Assembly: GCF_946480185.1 (NCBI RefSeq)
Contig: NZ_CAMLIG010000050.1
Span: 1-15,560, forward strand
Length of the DNA stretch: 15,560 bases
Direction: 5' to 3'
From: an uncultured Pedobacter sp.
GTDB lineage: Bacteria > Bacteroidota > Bacteroidia > Sphingobacteriales > Sphingobacteriaceae
Part shown: in pieces, positions 14,417-15,560 of the stretch
How the letters are laid out: every line of letters starts with the position of its first letter
How positions within the stretch are numbered: the stretch's first letter is position 1
Notes under the pieces: generated by a model
Seen by the model: the letters and a program-made list of their open reading frames with translations, nothing else
Database searches by the model: none
Told to the model about the DNA's origin: nothing
Made by a program: the position numbers and the translations under genes

Positions 14417-14759
14417 AACAGAAGATGAGTACGAAGATGCTTTATCTAAGGCTTATGAGTTAATTCAGAAAGATGTTGGAGAGGATAGTGGTAAATCGGA
14501 TGAATTGGAATTATTAACGTTATTAATTGAACATTATGAAAAGGAGCATTATCCTATTTCTGCACCTTCGCCAATTGAAGCTATTAAATTTAGGTTAGAA
14601 CAATTGAACAAACCGGTTTCTGAACTGTCTAAAATTTTAGGGGCTAGAAGCAGGCAGTCTGAGATTTTAAGTGGTAAAAGAAAGTTGAGCTTAGCGATGA
14701 TTAGAAAGTTGCATAGTGTTTTAGGGATCCCTGCTGAGAGTCTGATTTTGGAGTATTAA
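14400..14759 (+). CDS. higA: HigA-type antitoxin, XRE helix-turn-helix
   Basis: 119 residues. The acidic N-terminal half (about 1-58; DEYEDALSKAYELIQ, ELLTLLIEHYEKEHYPI) is the toxin-facing part of the HigA/COG5499 group. The C-terminal part (about 60-117) is an XRE-type helix-turn-helix: FRLEQLNKPVSELSKILGAR, then SEILSGKRKLSLAMIRKL, with LGIPAESLI at the end. It neutralises HigB and, with it, probably represses the operon through the palindrome at 14073-14087. The start ATG lies within the end of higB behind a strong Shine-Dalgarno. Confidence 0.88.
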   Translation: MSKIIKTEDEYEDALSKAYELIQKDVGEDSGKSDELELLTLLIEHYEKEHYPISAPSPIEAIKFRLEQLNKPVSELSKILGARSRQSEILSGKRKLSLAMIRKLHSVLGIPAESLILEY

Positions 14760-14765
14760 AAACCA

Positions 14766-14787
14766 CGCTAGTGAGGATTTGCAATCC
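14766..14787. repeat. Short hairpin, possible remnant of a palindromic repeat
   Basis: GGATT-tgc-AATCC (14775-14787) is a perfect 5-bp stem. The left arm continues outward as cgctagtga, but the right arm does not mirror it. It may be half of a longer palindromic repeat or a weak 3'-end hairpin for higBA; there is no U-run. Confidence 0.25.
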
Positions 14788-14806
14788 CGATCTTTATAAT
14801 ATTCAT

Positions 14807-14954
14807 TATTGCGCTCGTTTGCAACGAGTGTTTGAGGTGGCTTTACGATTACATCGTGATTAATCGTAATCAAAGGATCAGATTTCTTTCTTTGCAGTAA
14901 AGTTCGATAAAATCGAATGACCATATTAAGCGCTCGTTGCAAACGAGCGCAATA
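14807..14954. repeat. Palindrome-ended dispersed element, copy C
   Basis: 148 bp. The ends are inverted copies of each other: tattgcgctcgtttgcaacg at the left and its complement at 14928-14954, 25 of 27 bases matching. Each end is itself a hairpin, the right one perfect (GCGCTCGTT-gca-AACGAGCGC). The middle shares ACGATTACATCGT, TCGATAAAATCGAAT and CATATT with copies A and B but is otherwise diverged. No ORF within it is convincing. It lies between higBA and yjdM. Confidence 0.75.
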
Positions 14955-14983
14955 TCTCTGGTGTAATTTGCTCTGTTTTCTTT

Positions 14984-14991
14984 TATCTTTG
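14984..14991 (+). promoter_or_regulatory. -7 promoter box of yjdM
   Basis: TATCTTTG is an exact TAnnTTTG box, 19 nt before the yjdM ATG, leaving a leader of about 15 nt with AAGAAGG directly before the start codon. Confidence 0.6.
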
Positions 14992-15010
14992 CGCTTCAAC
15001 ATAAAGAAGG

Positions 15011-15352
15011 ATGAGCAATACTCTTAACTGCCCAAAATGTAATTCAGAATTTACATACGAAGATCAGGATCACATGGTGTGCTCGCAGTGTTTTCACGAG
15101 TGGATTCCAATTGAGGAAGCCATAGAAGCGAATGCAACCCATAAGGTTTTGGATTCAAATGGCAATGAGTTAAAAGATGGCGATTCGGTTATCGTAATTA
15201 AAGACCTGCCGGTGAAAGGTGCTCCTAAACCAATAAAAGCCGGAACTAAGGTGAAAAACATCCGCTTAACAGACGGGGATCATAATATCTCCTGCAAGAT
15301 TGATGGTTTTGGCGCAATGAACCTAAAATCGGATTTTGTTAGAAAGGCCTAG
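15011..15352 (+). CDS. yjdM: Zinc-ribbon protein YjdM (formerly PhnA)
   Basis: 113 residues, the usual length. The N-terminal zinc ribbon has C7, C10, C24 and C27 (CPKC ... CSQC), followed by the conserved HEWIP. The second part (about 47-112) is the PhnA SH3-like domain: [54 protein letters not shown]. The old name links it to alkylphosphonate use, but the family is not phosphonoacetate hydrolase and its role is unsettled. It stands alone behind its own -7 box. Confidence 0.93.
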   Translation: MSNTLNCPKCNSEFTYEDQDHMVCSQCFHEWIPIEEAIEANATHKVLDSNGNELKDGDSVIVIKDLPVKGAPKPIKAGTKVKNIRLTDGDHNISCKIDGFGAMNLKSDFVRKA

Positions 15353-15394
15353 TAAGGACCTAATATTTAAGAGTGATTTTTGAGTGGGATGATT

Positions 15395-15490
15395 CTGCGT
15401 GAGGGATAGCAATGGATACCTGCTCTGTGGCTAAGGCCTGCGCAGTATGAATGCATAGCCCGGTCCGCCAATTGGCGGACACGCCCTAAT
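15395..15490. other. Conserved-looking structured element downstream of yjdM
   Basis: The ends GCGTG (15397-15401) and CACGC (15480-15484) are complementary. Inside are CTGCGCAG (15438-15445) and a perfect 18-bp palindrome GTCCGCCAATTGGCGGAC (15463-15480). Read on the other strand it begins GGGCGTG, then the GTCCGCC...GGCGGAC hairpin, then CGGGCTATGC, and ends CTATCCCTCACGC. From memory, similar GGGCGT...CGGGCT...ATCCCT(C/A)ACGC sequences are scattered in Bacteroidota genomes. The remaining bases to 15560 show nothing I can support. Confidence 0.5.
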
Positions 15491-15560
15491 AAAGTTCATT
15501 TAGTAAAATAACGTGAGTTCGGTTTAAGCGGCTAAGAATAGTTGTTTATTATTTTCTTCG

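Noticed and set aside
14721..15002. 93-codon minus-strand frame across the higA end and the repeat
   Set aside because: It is produced by the palindromic element, with Arg/Lys-rich composition and no family resemblance.

Overview
The window looks like chromosomal DNA of a Bacteroidota bacterium, most likely the Sphingobacteriaceae (Pedobacter-like). The grounds are low GC, several promoter boxes of the Bacteroidota type TAnnTTTG placed just ahead of genes, mostly weak Shine-Dalgarno sequences, an outer-membrane receptor with a CarboxypepD_reg-like N-terminal domain, and the dispersed palindromic repeats that litter such genomes. The assignment rests on protein and promoter style, not on a database match.

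Layout. Positions 1-470 hold no gene, only repeats: two copies of a palindrome-ended element and an imperfect stem-loop. Three minus-strand membrane-protein genes follow: an APC/CAT-type amino acid permease (471-2177), an LTA-synthase/MdoB-like alkaline-phosphatase-fold enzyme (2251-4191) and a SulP anion transporter with a STAS domain (4377-5906). The SulP gene is divergent from a plus-strand three-gene operon (6179-10520): a small Cys-containing envelope protein, a TonB-dependent receptor and a PepSY-TM membrane protein. This is plausibly a metal or metal-chelate uptake module in which the receptor brings the ligand into the periplasm and the other two handle or reduce the metal. A minus-strand MsnO8-type luciferase-like oxidoreductase (10673-11686) converges on it across a long stem-loop.

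Minus-strand dnaK (11944-13860) is followed by a five-unit heptamer array and an intrinsic terminator. The 244 bp between dnaK and the divergent higBA toxin-antitoxin operon (14105-14759) are dense in signals. On the dnaK side are a -24/-12 (sigma54-like) candidate and a helically phased set of ACTGnCAGT-type palindromes. On the higB side a perfect palindrome abuts the -7 box. After higBA come a third copy of the palindrome-ended element, yjdM (15011-15352) and a conserved-looking structured element near the window end.

Most of the protein-coding content is ordinary. The best candidates for something undescribed are the Cys-protein/TonB/PepSY module, the dnaK regulatory region, the structured element after yjdM and the heptamer array.
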